Shown here piece by piece: positions 9,141-17,602 of a DNA stretch of 64,000 nucleotides. The DNA comes from Desulfomonilaceae bacterium (lineage in GTDB: Bacteria; Desulfobacterota; Desulfomonilia; Desulfomonilales; Desulfomonilaceae). Every line of letters begins with the position of its first letter. Position 1 is the first letter of the stretch. The notes under the pieces were generated by a model. That model was not told the origin of the DNA, did no database searches, and was given only the letters and a program-made list of their open reading frames with translations. The stretch is from contig JBAZSD010000011.1 of assembly GCA_041662605.1 (NCBI GenBank), positions 1 to 64,000 on the forward strand, in the 5' to 3' direction. The position numbers were made by a program, and so were the translations under genes.

Positions 9141-10364
9141 ATGAACAATCAGCCTACACTCAAAAGGCGCTCTCAATTGTCACAAACCCTTAGACCATTG
9201 CTATCTTCAAGTTTTAACAAGGGTGTTTGGACATGGGAGGTCCATGATGACCTCAAAAGCGCTGAAACTCTCTGGCGTGGATTCGAACAGGAAGCTGCTT
9301 CGTATGTGTTTCAAACTTTTGACTGGCTATATCGATGGGTAGAAATCGTTGGAAAACCTGTTCATTTTATTAAGCCTTGCGTTGTGATTGTGTGGAAGGA
9401 TTCTCAACTCCTGTTCATTTTACCTTTGGGGATTAGGCCGGAAAAAGGTTTCAAGATCTTAGAGTGGTTAGGTGGGATTCATTCTGATTACAAAGGACCT
9501 CTTATAAGAAAGAAATCTGTCACAGGCTCTCTGACGGGAATATGGGATTTCATAAAGAAAACTCTTCCCAAATTTGACGCGACCTGTCTCCTGAAACAAC
9601 CGGCAGTCATAGATGGTGAAAGCAACCCATGTATTACAGCAAATCCTACCGAGCAGAATAGAGCATACTCCATTATTATGGAAGGAACTTGGGAACAATA
9701 TCAATTAACAAGAGTAAGTACTAATTTGAGAGCGGATTCACGTCGTAAACGTAGACGATTGGGCGAATTAGGTGATCTTAAATTCGTTGTCGCTTCTGAT
9801 CACGAAACGTCAAAACGACTGACTGAAATCATGTTTGAGCAAAAATCAAGGCGGTGGAGCGAAACTGGGAGTTGGAACAGGCTTGCAGCAAAAGAGCATC
9901 GTCATTTTTATGAAACAATAACAGACGATTTGCTAGGCAATAGAGTTGTTCACGTATCGGCCCTTGAAATTGACGGCATTGTTATCGCTACCCATTGGGG
10001 CGCCCTTTATCGTAAGCATTTTTATTGGCTAATGCCAACCTTTGAGGGCGGGAAATGGGCCCGGTACTCTCCTGGTCGACTTTTGTTGGAGTATTTACTA
10101 GAGTGGTGTTTTAACAATGGTGTTGAGCGGTTCGATTTCACTGGCGGCGCAGAAGACTATAAACTTGAATGGGCTAATCATGATATGCCATTATATCAAA
10201 ATTGTAATGGGAACAACTTGAAGGGAAAACTATATCTCCAATGGCTCCAATCAAGCTCATCTGTGAAAGTCAAATGGTATGGAACAAGTTCATCTGTGAA
10301 AGATTTTGTCAAAAAATCGTCAATAGGTCCAATTATTCGACGAGCGTACGACCGACTTAGATGA
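9141..10364 (+). CDS. BcsL/CelD-like GNAT acyltransferase
   Basis: A 407-residue member of the Acetyltransf_6 group seen in cellulose and exopolysaccharide clusters. The N-terminal part has SYVFQTFDWLYRWVEIVG, typical of these proteins (bound aromatic patch before the first sheet). The catalytic half has HVSALEIDGIVIATHWGALY, YSPGRLLLEYLLEWCF and ERFDFTGGAEDYKLEWA, which are family hallmarks. It would transfer an acyl group to a sugar or a lipid-linked intermediate. It lies between the GT2 gene and a kinase-like gene on the same strand, with about 100-130 bases on either side. The ribosome binding site is weak. Confidence 0.78.
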   Translation: MNNQPTLKRRSQLSQTLRPLLSSSFNKGVWTWEVHDDLKSAETLWRGFEQEAASYVFQTFDWLYRWVEIVGKPVHFIKPCVVIVWKDSQLLFILPLGIRPEKGFKILEWLGGIHSDYKGPLIRKKSVTGSLTGIWDFIKKTLPKFDATCLLKQPAVIDGESNPCITANPTEQNRAYSIIMEGTWEQYQLTRVSTNLRADSRRKRRRLGELGDLKFVVASDHETSKRLTEIMFEQKSRRWSETGSWNRLAAKEHRHFYETITDDLLGNRVVHVSALEIDGIVIATHWGALYRKHFYWLMPTFEGGKWARYSPGRLLLEYLLEWCFNNGVERFDFTGGAEDYKLEWANHDMPLYQNCNGNNLKGKLYLQWLQSSSSVKVKWYGTSSSVKDFVKKSSIGPIIRRAYDRLR

Positions 10365-10467
10365 AAAGTGGGTATTGAAAATTCTCAGTCTTTGGAGAGA
10401 ATCACTAAATTAATTCGACGATTATCGATAAGACACCTCGATTCCAGTGTAAATTTTATGAATTCTA

Positions 10468-11343
10468 GTGGGGAAATTTCCTATAGCCCTTGGTTTTGGA
10501 ACAATGTATCGTAAATTATCTTCCTTTCTCAAACAACCATTCTATGAGCAGAAGTATATAATTCTGGAGAAATTTCTAAGAATATTCTGTGATTGGGCTT
10601 ATATCTCTAGCCATACCACACTAAAAATGGTAACTAAAAAATCTTTTTATAAAGTTGGATACAATTCTTCACCCTATGTATCTAAAGAGATTTATAATAT
10701 TGATGAGATGAGACATTTGGGGTTAGCAAAATATATGTTGCCTTGCAGAACCTTTGAACTCGGTCCTATTGGCATCATTAGGTACCCAAGGGTTAGTGTC
10801 GATAACCCAATAACAGACAACGAAATGTTTGATTTGCTGCGTGATTTGTCTAAATTCTCAAAGAAAACAAAAATCGATATAATGGACCTTTATTTTGTGA
10901 AGGATTTCTTGGCCAATCCCATTTTGTCGAGCGAGGAAAGACGATATTTAATAAACATGAATCTATCAACGTTATATGGGCCAATTCATGGCGATTTTCA
11001 TCGTGGTAATATACTAAGACATGAAGGTAAGTTGTTTCTGACCGATTTTGATATGTTTGAACAGTCAGGTATTCATTATTTCGATTTTCTCAACCAATTC
11101 TGTTTGGGGTATTGTGTCAATGAGTGTGCTTCATGGTTTGATTATTTAGAACAAATGATTCAGCGGTGGAATGAATTGTCGTCGCATGAATACTGGAATG
11201 ATCTCCCTGCTGCCGAGAAAAAAAATGTTTTCTACTTATTCGTTATTTGTAAATTGAATGAATGCGCTGGTCTCCACAAGTCATCTGAATCTGATCAACG
11301 TTATAGGGAGATCTTAAAGAAGATTTGTAACTTGTCAGTGTGA
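10468..11343 (+). CDS. Aminoglycoside-phosphotransferase-like kinase
   Basis: A protein of up to 291 residues with the APH/choline-kinase catalytic core: GPIHGDFHRGNIL (Brenner motif, catalytic Asp and Asn) followed by LFLTDFDMFEQSG (metal-binding Asp). Such kinases in glycan clusters phosphorylate sugars or lipid heads; drug resistance is not implied. The GTG at 10468 and an ATG at 10504 are both possible starts. Base composition is visibly more AT-rich than the genes on either side (many AAA, TTT and ATA codons), which suggests separate acquisition. It ends just before a zone of gene remnants. Confidence 0.7.
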   Translation: MGKFPIALGFGTMYRKLSSFLKQPFYEQKYIILEKFLRIFCDWAYISSHTTLKMVTKKSFYKVGYNSSPYVSKEIYNIDEMRHLGLAKYMLPCRTFELGPIGIIRYPRVSVDNPITDNEMFDLLRDLSKFSKKTKIDIMDLYFVKDFLANPILSSEERRYLINMNLSTLYGPIHGDFHRGNILRHEGKLFLTDFDMFEQSGIHYFDFLNQFCLGYCVNECASWFDYLEQMIQRWNELSSHEYWNDLPAAEKKNVFYLFVICKLNECAGLHKSSESDQRYREILKKICNLSV

Positions 11344-11398
11344 TTTAGACCAGTTTTCCAAATTGGTAAGGTTTTGGTTTTGGGCATACTCAAGACCT

Positions 11399-11490
11399 GC
11401 AAAACGTGGATGTCTCATTGTAGCATGGGATAACGACCGAAAACTTCAATTCCACCTCAGTAGTGATCCAGCTTAATATCCACGTTTTGC
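11399..11490. repeat. 13-bp perfect inverted repeat around a gene remnant
   Basis: GCAAAACGTGGAT at 11399-11411 and its exact reverse complement ATCCACGTTTTGC at 11478-11490, 66 bases apart. The right arm is the last codons of the isomerase remnant on the minus strand. The left arm could therefore be a small inverted duplication of that gene end. Confidence 0.7.
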
Positions 11491-11625
11491 GCCACTTTCC
11501 CGTTTCCATTGCCCGAGATACTCAAACACTTCCATCGCCGCTTCCCTGGCCGCATGGTCGTAAGTATACGGTTCCACTGTCACGAACCCTTCAAAACCAT
11601 TGTCCAGAATAGTATTCTCGACTTT
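11473..11625 (-). pseudogene. C-terminal remnant of a sugar isomerase/epimerase-like TIM-barrel protein
   Basis: Reading the minus strand from 11625 to a TAA at 11473-11475 gives about 50 codons ending in AMEVFEYLGQWKRESGAKRGY, with GFEGFVTVEPYTYDHAARE before it. This matches the style of the C terminus of xylose-isomerase-like (sugar phosphate isomerase/epimerase) proteins, including the E-P-x motif. No start codon and no upstream part are present, and the reading frame runs into unrelated sequence above 11625. It is a decayed gene end. The family call rests on pattern memory. Confidence 0.55.
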
Positions 11626-11660
11626 GACACTTTTTTTTACGAAAATACTGAGATATTAAT

Positions 11661-11806
11661 TTATGCTGAAATCAAGCAGCGAGTTCGCGAAGGTTGGCTC
11701 GAAGGTTATTGGTTTCACCAAAACGAAGTGCGTAAGGATCCCGAATTATTATAGTGGGTTCTGAAAGTAGATTACTGGGACTACCGTTACGGTCCTTTTC
11801 TAGCGC
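11661..11806 (+). pseudogene. Broken copy of the 3' end of a GT2 glycosyltransferase gene
   Basis: From TTATGCTGAA at 11661 the sequence closely follows the 3' end of the intact GT2 gene from 8828 onward, encoding AEIKQRVREGWLEGYWFHQN and then EVRKDPELL. An AAG codon of the intact gene is a TAG here (11752-11754). After it the similarity continues in frame (VLKVDYWDYRYGPFL). Many differences are at third positions, so the copy was once under coding selection and probably comes from a second, related GT2 gene that was deleted. Confidence 0.85.
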
Positions 11807-11903
11807 CAATAAATCAAGACCCCAAAGAAAATGAAGAGACAGGAAATTATAACTTTCACCCTCCAATGCAACAATAGATCGTGGATAATCTCTGTGAGAC
11901 AAA

Positions 11904-12365
11904 CTAATCTGGATTCCCTTCCTTATCAACCGCCATTTTAAATTTTTCCGGATCCATTAAAACATATGTTCCAGTGGCCTTTGAGCAAATTTCCTGTCTA
12001 CTGTTCTTAATTTCCGCAGTCAGATTAATCCTGGATCCATTCGTGGAGTCTATACGGCATCGGACTTCGATTTGTTGCTCCACATAAAGAGGCTTCAAAA
12101 ATTCTACCTGTATCCCGGAAGTCAACGCGACCTTCTTGGTAATGTGCAGGGTAGTCCAGCCCATGATCTCGTCAAAAAGACCACTCTGGATTCCACCATG
12201 CAAGATCCTTCCAAAGCTTCTGTAGGTTGCGGGTGGAGACCAAACGCAAACCAGCTCGTTGGGTTCGGTTTCAGGTTCCTGGAATGTTAATTTAAGTCCC
12301 GCCGGATTATTCGGGCCGCAAAAGAAACACGCTGAGTTTCTATATGGATTTTTAATGTCTTTCAT
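11904..12365 (-). CDS. PaaI-family hotdog thioesterase
   Basis: A protein of 153 residues predicted to hydrolyse acyl-CoA thioesters. The hotdog-fold signature is GRILHGGIQSGLFDEIMGWT at about residues 52-71, with the HGG loop and the following acidic residue of the PaaI group. An N-terminal ACFFCGPNNPAGLKL segment is typical of the family. It starts 15 bases after the stop of the permease gene on the same strand, so the two are probably one transcript. It may release CoA from acyl or aryl-CoA intermediates when the CoA pool is trapped. Substrate unknown. Confidence 0.88.
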   Translation of the reverse strand: MKDIKNPYRNSACFFCGPNNPAGLKLTFQEPETEPNELVCVWSPPATYRSFGRILHGGIQSGLFDEIMGWTTLHITKKVALTSGIQVEFLKPLYVEQQIEVRCRIDSTNGSRINLTAEIKNSRQEICSKATGTYVLMDPEKFKMAVDKEGNPD

Positions 12366-12380
12366 ACCTTAGACCTTTTG

Positions 12381-13970
12381 CTATGAGCTGTTTTCTTTTG
12401 TAAAGGAGAGGGCAAACATCAATATAGCCAAACAAAGGTATGCCATCCCAAATTGATATGGGATCTGTCTCTGGACTCCTTCCAACAGCCAAGGGAAATA
12501 AACATTCGCGTCCAGCGAGGAAGAATGAATAATACCAAAAAATGAAAAAACAGCCAGAATTGCAAGATAAAAAGAACACCTTTTAAGGTGGTGATCTATC
12601 ATTTCCGCAAGGAATGATCCCCATAGCATCCCCGTCAAAATGAATCCGTTCCCAAGCGCTAGCATTACGAGCGGCTCAGGGAGGGCGCTACCGACCCTGG
12701 ACATCATGTCATGCAGATTCTGAACCGGAATTATGTTAGGATTTTCGAGTTGTATTGAAATCAGGCGGCTAACAGTTGGAAACATTGCCAGAACAACTGC
12801 CGGGATGTGCCGGGTAGGTGAATAAGTAAAGGCCTGGGCGACTATCTCCAGTGAAATAAACACGAGTATAGGAGCGAGAACTGCCTTGGGTATCAGTTCA
12901 ACGATAAACGACACATAGCCCAACATCCCGCCTAAACCAACAAAAATTGCAGTCAACAGGGTGTACCCAGCTCGTGCCCCCATACGCTTGTATGCAGGGT
13001 GCCCTATGTACGGGCATGATTGAGCGACTCCACCACAGATCCCTGCCAGTAAAGTTGTCCAAGCTTCTGTTAGTAGGATTTGACGGGCGCTGTAATCATC
13101 ACCCGCCACCCTTGCGCTTTCCGTAACATTAATTCCTCCTACCACCGTAAGGATGGCGAATGGAATTGAAATTGGCAGATATTTCAAGGCTGGAACGATG
13201 CCGCCAACAAAATCCAGACTAGGCCACGGGAGCCCGAAGTGAAGATCAAATGCAGGTTTAATATAAGTTTGAGTTGAGGATCCATCAGGAATCAAGAAAT
13301 TATAAAGATGATAAAGAATTGTTCCAATCACGATGGCTACCAGTATACCCGGTAGATTCTTAGGGAAAGAGCCTCGCGCCACCAACGTATAGAGGACAAG
13401 CCCCAATGAAATCATCCCTACTACCGGCAGCCCAAATATGTCGACAAGAGGAATGAATCCGATGAGAGCGAGGCCTACTCCCGCTATTGACCCCAACAGT
13501 CCGGCTCTTGGCACGATTTTCTGAACCCAGTTTCCGCCAAAAGACATAAAAATTTTTAAAATTCCAATCATCACCATAGTGGCCATTCCAATTTGCCACG
13601 TCATAATGGCTGCGTTTTCAGGAGACTCTCCTGCCTGCTTCATGGCAATGAACGCCGGCCCCAAAACTGTCAGAGCGATCCCGATGGTTGAGGGAGTATC
13701 CAGTCCCAAAGGCATGGCTGTCACGTCGGTGGAGCCGGTCCTTTTTGCCAGCCGAAACGCCATCCATGTGTATACCAGGTCTCCGAACAGCACCCCCATG
13801 GTCGTTCCCGGAATCATTCGAGTGTAGACAACATCTGACGGAAAGTTAAAGCCAACAATTAAAGTTCCCGCCAAAAACGACAGTTGTGCGATATTGTCAA
13901 ACATTAACCCGAAAAAACCGTTTACATCGCCCAGCCCAATCCATTTGTAATTTGAGTGCGCCTGCTTCAT
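12381..13970 (-). CDS. NCS2/AzgA-type permease
   Basis: Inner-membrane transporter of about 529 residues with roughly 12-14 hydrophobic segments. Its features fit the xanthine/uracil/purine permease superfamily: DVTAMPLGLDTPSTIGIALTVL in the first half (split here as DVTAMPLGLDTPS), GGINVTESARVAGDDYS and ICGGVAQSCPYIGHPAYKRMGAR in the middle. The second of these matches the substrate-binding region of the group. The family usually carries nucleobases with protons, but distant members carry other small anions. I place the start at the ATG ending at 13970 (MKQAHSNYKW); an open frame continues to 14333 but the added part looks non-coding. Linked to the downstream thioesterase. Confidence 0.78.
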   Translation of the reverse strand: MKQAHSNYKWIGLGDVNGFFGLMFDNIAQLSFLAGTLIVGFNFPSDVVYTRMIPGTTMGVLFGDLVYTWMAFRLAKRTGSTDVTAMPLGLDTPSTIGIALTVLGPAFIAMKQAGESPENAAIMTWQIGMATMVMIGILKIFMSFGGNWVQKIVPRAGLLGSIAGVGLALIGFIPLVDIFGLPVVGMISLGLVLYTLVARGSFPKNLPGILVAIVIGTILYHLYNFLIPDGSSTQTYIKPAFDLHFGLPWPSLDFVGGIVPALKYLPISIPFAILTVVGGINVTESARVAGDDYSARQILLTEAWTTLLAGICGGVAQSCPYIGHPAYKRMGARAGYTLLTAIFVGLGGMLGYVSFIVELIPKAVLAPILVFISLEIVAQAFTYSPTRHIPAVVLAMFPTVSRLISIQLENPNIIPVQNLHDMMSRVGSALPEPLVMLALGNGFILTGMLWGSFLAEMIDHHLKRCSFYLAILAVFSFFGIIHSSSLDANVYFPWLLEGVQRQIPYQFGMAYLCLAILMFALSFTKENSS

Positions 13971-14331
13971 GAGATTTACTCTAAAAGCCGAAAATTGAAA
14001 TCCAATCGCTGATTCAAAAGAATTTATGGTAGCGCTACAGGGCTCCCTTGTAACGATTATGACACAGGGAGTTTTCTGTTTCCATTGTGAAGTTGAGAAA
14101 AGGAGCAAATGGAAGATATCGATGAGCGGCACGCCACCCCTGATGCATCTGAGCCACCTACTCGCTCGTATTGGATTTGACTGGCTAGAATAACCCACAA
14201 GTAGAATCTTTGGCCCCCTAGAAAAAGGTGTAGAACCGATTTTATGCCTGTGGCAATGAAGCCAATCAAAGTTGCCTATAAGGAAAAGTGTACGGTATGC
14301 TCGTACATCGTATAACCTGGAGGAATCAACC
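13971..14331. other. Divergent intergenic region, permease and crotonase
   Basis: About 360 bases with no convincing gene. On the plus strand there is a TTGACT at 14177-14182 with TAGAAT at 14202-14207 (19-base spacing), a weak promoter candidate for the crotonase gene. A short palindrome, TGTACG at 14289-14294 and CGTACA at 14302-14307, lies between it and the ribosome binding site and could be an operator. Confidence 0.4.
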
Positions 14332-15114
14332 ATGGCGTATCAGTCAATTCTTTTAACAAAGGAAGCCGGAGTCAGCCTGATTATGCTAAACCGGCCAGAG
14401 GCTATGAACGCAGTCGATGACGAGATGCGGGTAGAACTAACTGAGGCGCTGAGCGAATTGGAGTCTGACGCTGAAACCAGGGTCCTTGTCGTAAGTGGAT
14501 CGGGAAAAGCATTCTGCGCCGGCGCTGACTTGCGGCACATCAAGTTCCTTTACGAGGAATTCCGGAAATCCGGAATTAGATCACCTTTCGGGGGCCCGGA
14601 ATTAGCTAAAGTCTTTTTCGGTTTTTCCAAGCCAATCATCGCTGCGGTCAATGGAGCGGCAGTCGGTTGGGGCATGACTATGCCGCTGGCCTGCGACATC
14701 CGCATCGCTTCAAGCAGGGCGAGGTTCTCCGCTGCCTTTGTTCGTGCAGGTTTGACTCCGGAATTTGGGAGCAGCTACCTTCTCCCTCGGCTTATCGGAT
14801 ATAGCCGTGCAGCGGAACTCGTGTTCACCTGTCGGATAGTCTCGGCAGAGGAGGCGCTGCAAATGGGTTTGATAAATCGCCTGACCCCACCAGAAGAACT
14901 TATGGCAGAATCAATGGCCTTGGCGCGGCTCATCGCTGATCAACCAACCGAAGCGTTGACCAAAGCCAAAGCGCTGCTGCGGGGAGGTATGGATGCTGCT
15001 CTTGGACAGTGGATCGAGCATGAGGCGCTCATTTTCAAAGAGCGCATGTTGAGCGAGGAACACTACCAGGCGGTCACGGCATTGCTGGCCGACATCGAAT
15101 CACGAAAAAAATAA
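14332..15114 (+). CDS. Enoyl-CoA hydratase/isomerase (crotonase family)
   Basis: A 260-residue crotonase-fold enzyme acting on unsaturated acyl-CoA. The oxyanion-hole segments are SGSGKAFCAGADLRHIK and NGAAVGWGMTMPLACD. In typical hydratases the second segment carries a catalytic Glu; here the position reads MTM, while the other acidic site is kept in GLTPEFGSSYLLPRLIG. That pattern is closer to double-bond isomerases (delta3,delta2-enoyl-CoA isomerase or PaaG type) than to a two-Glu hydratase; this is inference. The ATG at 14332 is preceded by GGAGG at 14319-14323. The gene is monocistronic and converges on the liv operon. Confidence 0.88.
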   Translation: MAYQSILLTKEAGVSLIMLNRPEAMNAVDDEMRVELTEALSELESDAETRVLVVSGSGKAFCAGADLRHIKFLYEEFRKSGIRSPFGGPELAKVFFGFSKPIIAAVNGAAVGWGMTMPLACDIRIASSRARFSAAFVRAGLTPEFGSSYLLPRLIGYSRAAELVFTCRIVSAEEALQMGLINRLTPPEELMAESMALARLIADQPTEALTKAKALLRGGMDAALGQWIEHEALIFKERMLSEEHYQAVTALLADIESRKK

Positions 15115-15177
15115 AGTTAGCCAAACCAGTGGCGTAAATGGCAGGCGAATCAGCGCCGGATCTTATGGTCGTGGCTG

Positions 15178-15214
15178 CCCGCAACGACAAATTGACAAAT
15201 TTTATCGTTGCGGG
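15178..15214. terminator. Candidate bidirectional terminator hairpin
   Basis: CCCGCAACGA at 15178-15187 pairs perfectly with TCGTTGCGGG at 15205-15214 across a 17-base loop, between the convergent crotonase and liv operon ends. No T-run follows on either strand, so efficiency as an intrinsic terminator is uncertain. Confidence 0.45.
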
Positions 15215-15254
15215 GGCCGTGAAATCGTATCTCAACCGCCATAAACAGAAAATC

Positions 15255-16460
15255 CTATTTCATCGCTTTCGGGGATCTCCAATCAGTTATGGGTATCATG
15301 AGCCCCTTTGCTGGGTCAGCTCGATAAAGACGTGCGACAGTGGTAGGAGCGTGACTCGTCGGAGTATATGTTACCGGTGGAAGAATCCCCCCTGTGTCGA
15401 AATCTTTTAGCGTATCCATGTTGTCCTTGTAGGATTCCGGAGTGAGGTTAGCTCCTGCTCGTTTCATGCCTTCGGCCAGTACCGTGGCTGTTCCTACTCC
15501 TATGGTGTACAATGACGTAAGCATTTTGTTTGGATCACGATCATTTTTCTTGGCCAACTCTCTTACTCGCTTCATGCCTGGAGTGTCGTCCTCCCAACCG
15601 CCGACAAAATTGACGCCGATGTAATTTTTGGAGGCGGTCTTGCATGCTTTGACTACCATGTCGTCGCACGACCAGCTTATACCGAAAGTTGTGGGCCAGT
15701 AGTCATACTTCTCTGCAGTCTTGAGAAAAGTGATGATGGGTGGAACAAGATTGCACGTTACTACGTAATCAACGTTGTCCTTTTTGAGGGAGAGAACCTG
15801 GGAACTGGCGTCCACAGATCCTATGTTAAGGACCAGCTCAGAAACCAGTTTAATCCCGTACTGCTCGGCGCGTTTCCTGGCAGCTTCCAGTCCCTTTTTG
15901 CCAAACTCAGTCTCCGCGTAAACTACGGCTATTTTCGGGTCCTTGGCTTTTAGATCATTCATGATGTAGTCGAACATAAGTTCGATCTGTGTCTCATACG
16001 AGGCCCCCAAGACGAAGACATAGGGCTTGTGAGGCTTGAAAAATTCTTCGGCCAGGGCGTTTGGGATATTCACCACATGATGCTTGTCGATTAGGTCGAA
16101 GAGGGCTATAGTCTGTGGTGTCCCACCCATACAGGTTATTGACAGGACCTTGTCTCGAAATATCAGCTTGTTGAAAGCTGATATTGCAAGAGGCGTCTTA
16201 AATTGGTCATCCTCCCAGATCAGATTGATCTTGCGTCCGTTAATTCCTCCCGATTCGTTGATCTGGTTGAATGTATCTTGAATTCCCCAGCCTTCGGGTA
16301 GGCCGAGCGCCGCCACGGGCCCGGTCTTGACAAGGATCATGCCCATCTGTATGGCGTCCTTGGTGACGCCCCGGGTTTCAGGAAAAGCGCTAGTGGCTGA
16401 AAACAATCCGAGGCAGATCACCACGGATAGGACTAGTCTCCAGTTTTTCGCAGTCTTCAT
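15255..16460 (-). CDS. livK: ABC transporter periplasmic substrate-binding protein (LivK/HAAT type)
   Basis: Periplasmic solute receptor of about 401 residues with a signal peptide (MKTAKNWRLVLSVVICLGLF, cleavage after about ATSAFPE). The mature part has the type I periplasmic binding fold seen in amino-acid and aromatic-acid receptors: GVTKDAIQMGMILVKTGPVA, DTFNQINESGGINGRKINLI, and VVYAETEFGKKGLEAARKRA. I use the ATG ending at 16460 because AGGAGGG lies just upstream. It is the last gene of the TetR-led nine-gene run. The mixture with acyl-CoA genes suggests that the ligand is an organic acid rather than an amino acid; that is inference. Confidence 0.88.
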   Translation of the reverse strand: MKTAKNWRLVLSVVICLGLFSATSAFPETRGVTKDAIQMGMILVKTGPVAALGLPEGWGIQDTFNQINESGGINGRKINLIWEDDQFKTPLAISAFNKLIFRDKVLSITCMGGTPQTIALFDLIDKHHVVNIPNALAEEFFKPHKPYVFVLGASYETQIELMFDYIMNDLKAKDPKIAVVYAETEFGKKGLEAARKRAEQYGIKLVSELVLNIGSVDASSQVLSLKKDNVDYVVTCNLVPPIITFLKTAEKYDYWPTTFGISWSCDDMVVKACKTASKNYIGVNFVGGWEDDTPGMKRVRELAKKNDRDPNKMLTSLYTIGVGTATVLAEGMKRAGANLTPESYKDNMDTLKDFDTGGILPPVTYTPTSHAPTTVARLYRADPAKGLMIPITDWRSPKAMK

Positions 16461-16501
16461 TCTCGTTTGCCCTCCTTCTATAATGGGATGAAAGCCGTTT
16501 C

Positions 16502-17548
16502 TCAGTAAGTGAACGGCCAGTTCTTGAAACTGGTCTTGATACGAGACCAAATCCCGTTAAGACCTGTAGGTTCGACGATTAAGAAGATCATAATAAGGAG
16601 GCCGAAAGCCGCTATGTTCCACTCCTCATCATATCGACCCTGAAGAAATACGAATTGATGACCCAGTGAATCCGCAAGGCCTTTTATGATGTCGGGCATC
16701 GCAGTTAGAAACACGGCTCCGAATATGGACCCTAAAATTGACCCTAGACCTCCGACGATGATCATAGCAATGTATTCTATCGAGAGTAGAAGTGTGAAAT
16801 TTTCAGGATGGAGATAGGTGGTGGCATAGGAATAGAGACCTCCGGCGACTCCTCCGTAAAAGGAACTGATTGCAAACGCCATCACCTTGTATTTTGTGAG
16901 ATTGACGCCTATAACCTCCGCTGCCACATCCCGATCTCGTATTGCCACAAAGGCTCGACCAATCCTGCTCCTGGCAAGATTCTTGGCGCCTAGAGTTAGA
17001 ACAGTCACAAAAAAAACAGTGACATAAAAAAGTTTGGAAGGGTCTCCGAGAGTATAGCCGAAAAAAGTTGGAGCTGGGACGGAAATTCCGCGAACGCCCA
17101 TGGTCAAAGACTCCCAGTGGGTGATGCCATATTCGACAACTATCCCGAAAGACATGGTGGCCATTGCCAGATACAGCCCTTTAAGACGCAGACAGGGGAA
17201 GCCCAGGAGCACTCCAAACAATGCGGCGACAATGCCCCCAGCCGGGATGGTGAGCCAGAAAGGCATGTCTACCCTGGAACTAAGAATTGCCGAAGTATAT
17301 GCCCCCAATGCGACAAAGGCCGCATGGCCAAGAGATATCTGACCCGTAAAACCAGTAAGGATGTTCAACCCTAGAGCCGCGATTATTGCTATCCCAGAGA
17401 TGTTGACCATGTAGATTATGTAAGGATCAACCCAAAAAGGCAGAGACAAGAGCCCAATGGCGAACAGGGTCAACCAAAACTTTACCCAGATCGTCTGGAA
17501 AATTCTAATGTCTTCTCTATAGGATTCTCTGAAAGTCTTGCTTCTCAT
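16502..17548 (-). CDS. livM: Branched-chain-type ABC transporter permease LivM
   Basis: Inner-membrane permease of 348 residues, pairing with LivH. The LivM hallmark GLNILTGFTGQISLGHAAFV appears near residues 60-79, and the later part has VAIRDRDVAAEVIGVNLTKY followed by SSFYGGVAGGLYSY, the cytoplasmic loop that contacts the ATPases. About 8-10 hydrophobic spans. AAGGGA lies before the ATG. The gene sits 54 bases after livH and 41 bases before the receptor gene, consistent with one operon. Confidence 0.92.
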   Translation of the reverse strand: MRSKTFRESYREDIRIFQTIWVKFWLTLFAIGLLSLPFWVDPYIIYMVNISGIAIIAALGLNILTGFTGQISLGHAAFVALGAYTSAILSSRVDMPFWLTIPAGGIVAALFGVLLGFPCLRLKGLYLAMATMSFGIVVEYGITHWESLTMGVRGISVPAPTFFGYTLGDPSKLFYVTVFFVTVLTLGAKNLARSRIGRAFVAIRDRDVAAEVIGVNLTKYKVMAFAISSFYGGVAGGLYSYATTYLHPENFTLLLSIEYIAMIIVGGLGSILGSIFGAVFLTAMPDIIKGLADSLGHQFVFLQGRYDEEWNIAAFGLLIMIFLIVEPTGLNGIWSRIKTSFKNWPFTY

Positions 17549-17602
17549 GATTCCCTTAGGATAAGTTATTCATGGTATCGCCGTCGTCCGGCCCAAACAT
17601 CG

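Noticed and set aside
10468..11343. Aminoglycoside resistance gene
   Set aside because: Only the general kinase motifs are present and the setting is a glycan cluster; nothing shows drug specificity.
13971..14333. N-terminal extension of the NCS2-type permease by about 120 codons
   Set aside because: The extra part has no membrane-protein character and holds unlike, basic and Cys-rich sequence, while the ATG ending at 13970 begins a normal family N terminus.
15138..15410. Plus-strand open frame of 90 codons after the crotonase gene
   Set aside because: It contains the candidate terminator hairpin and then runs antisense into the substrate-binding protein gene; no ribosome binding site or family resemblance.
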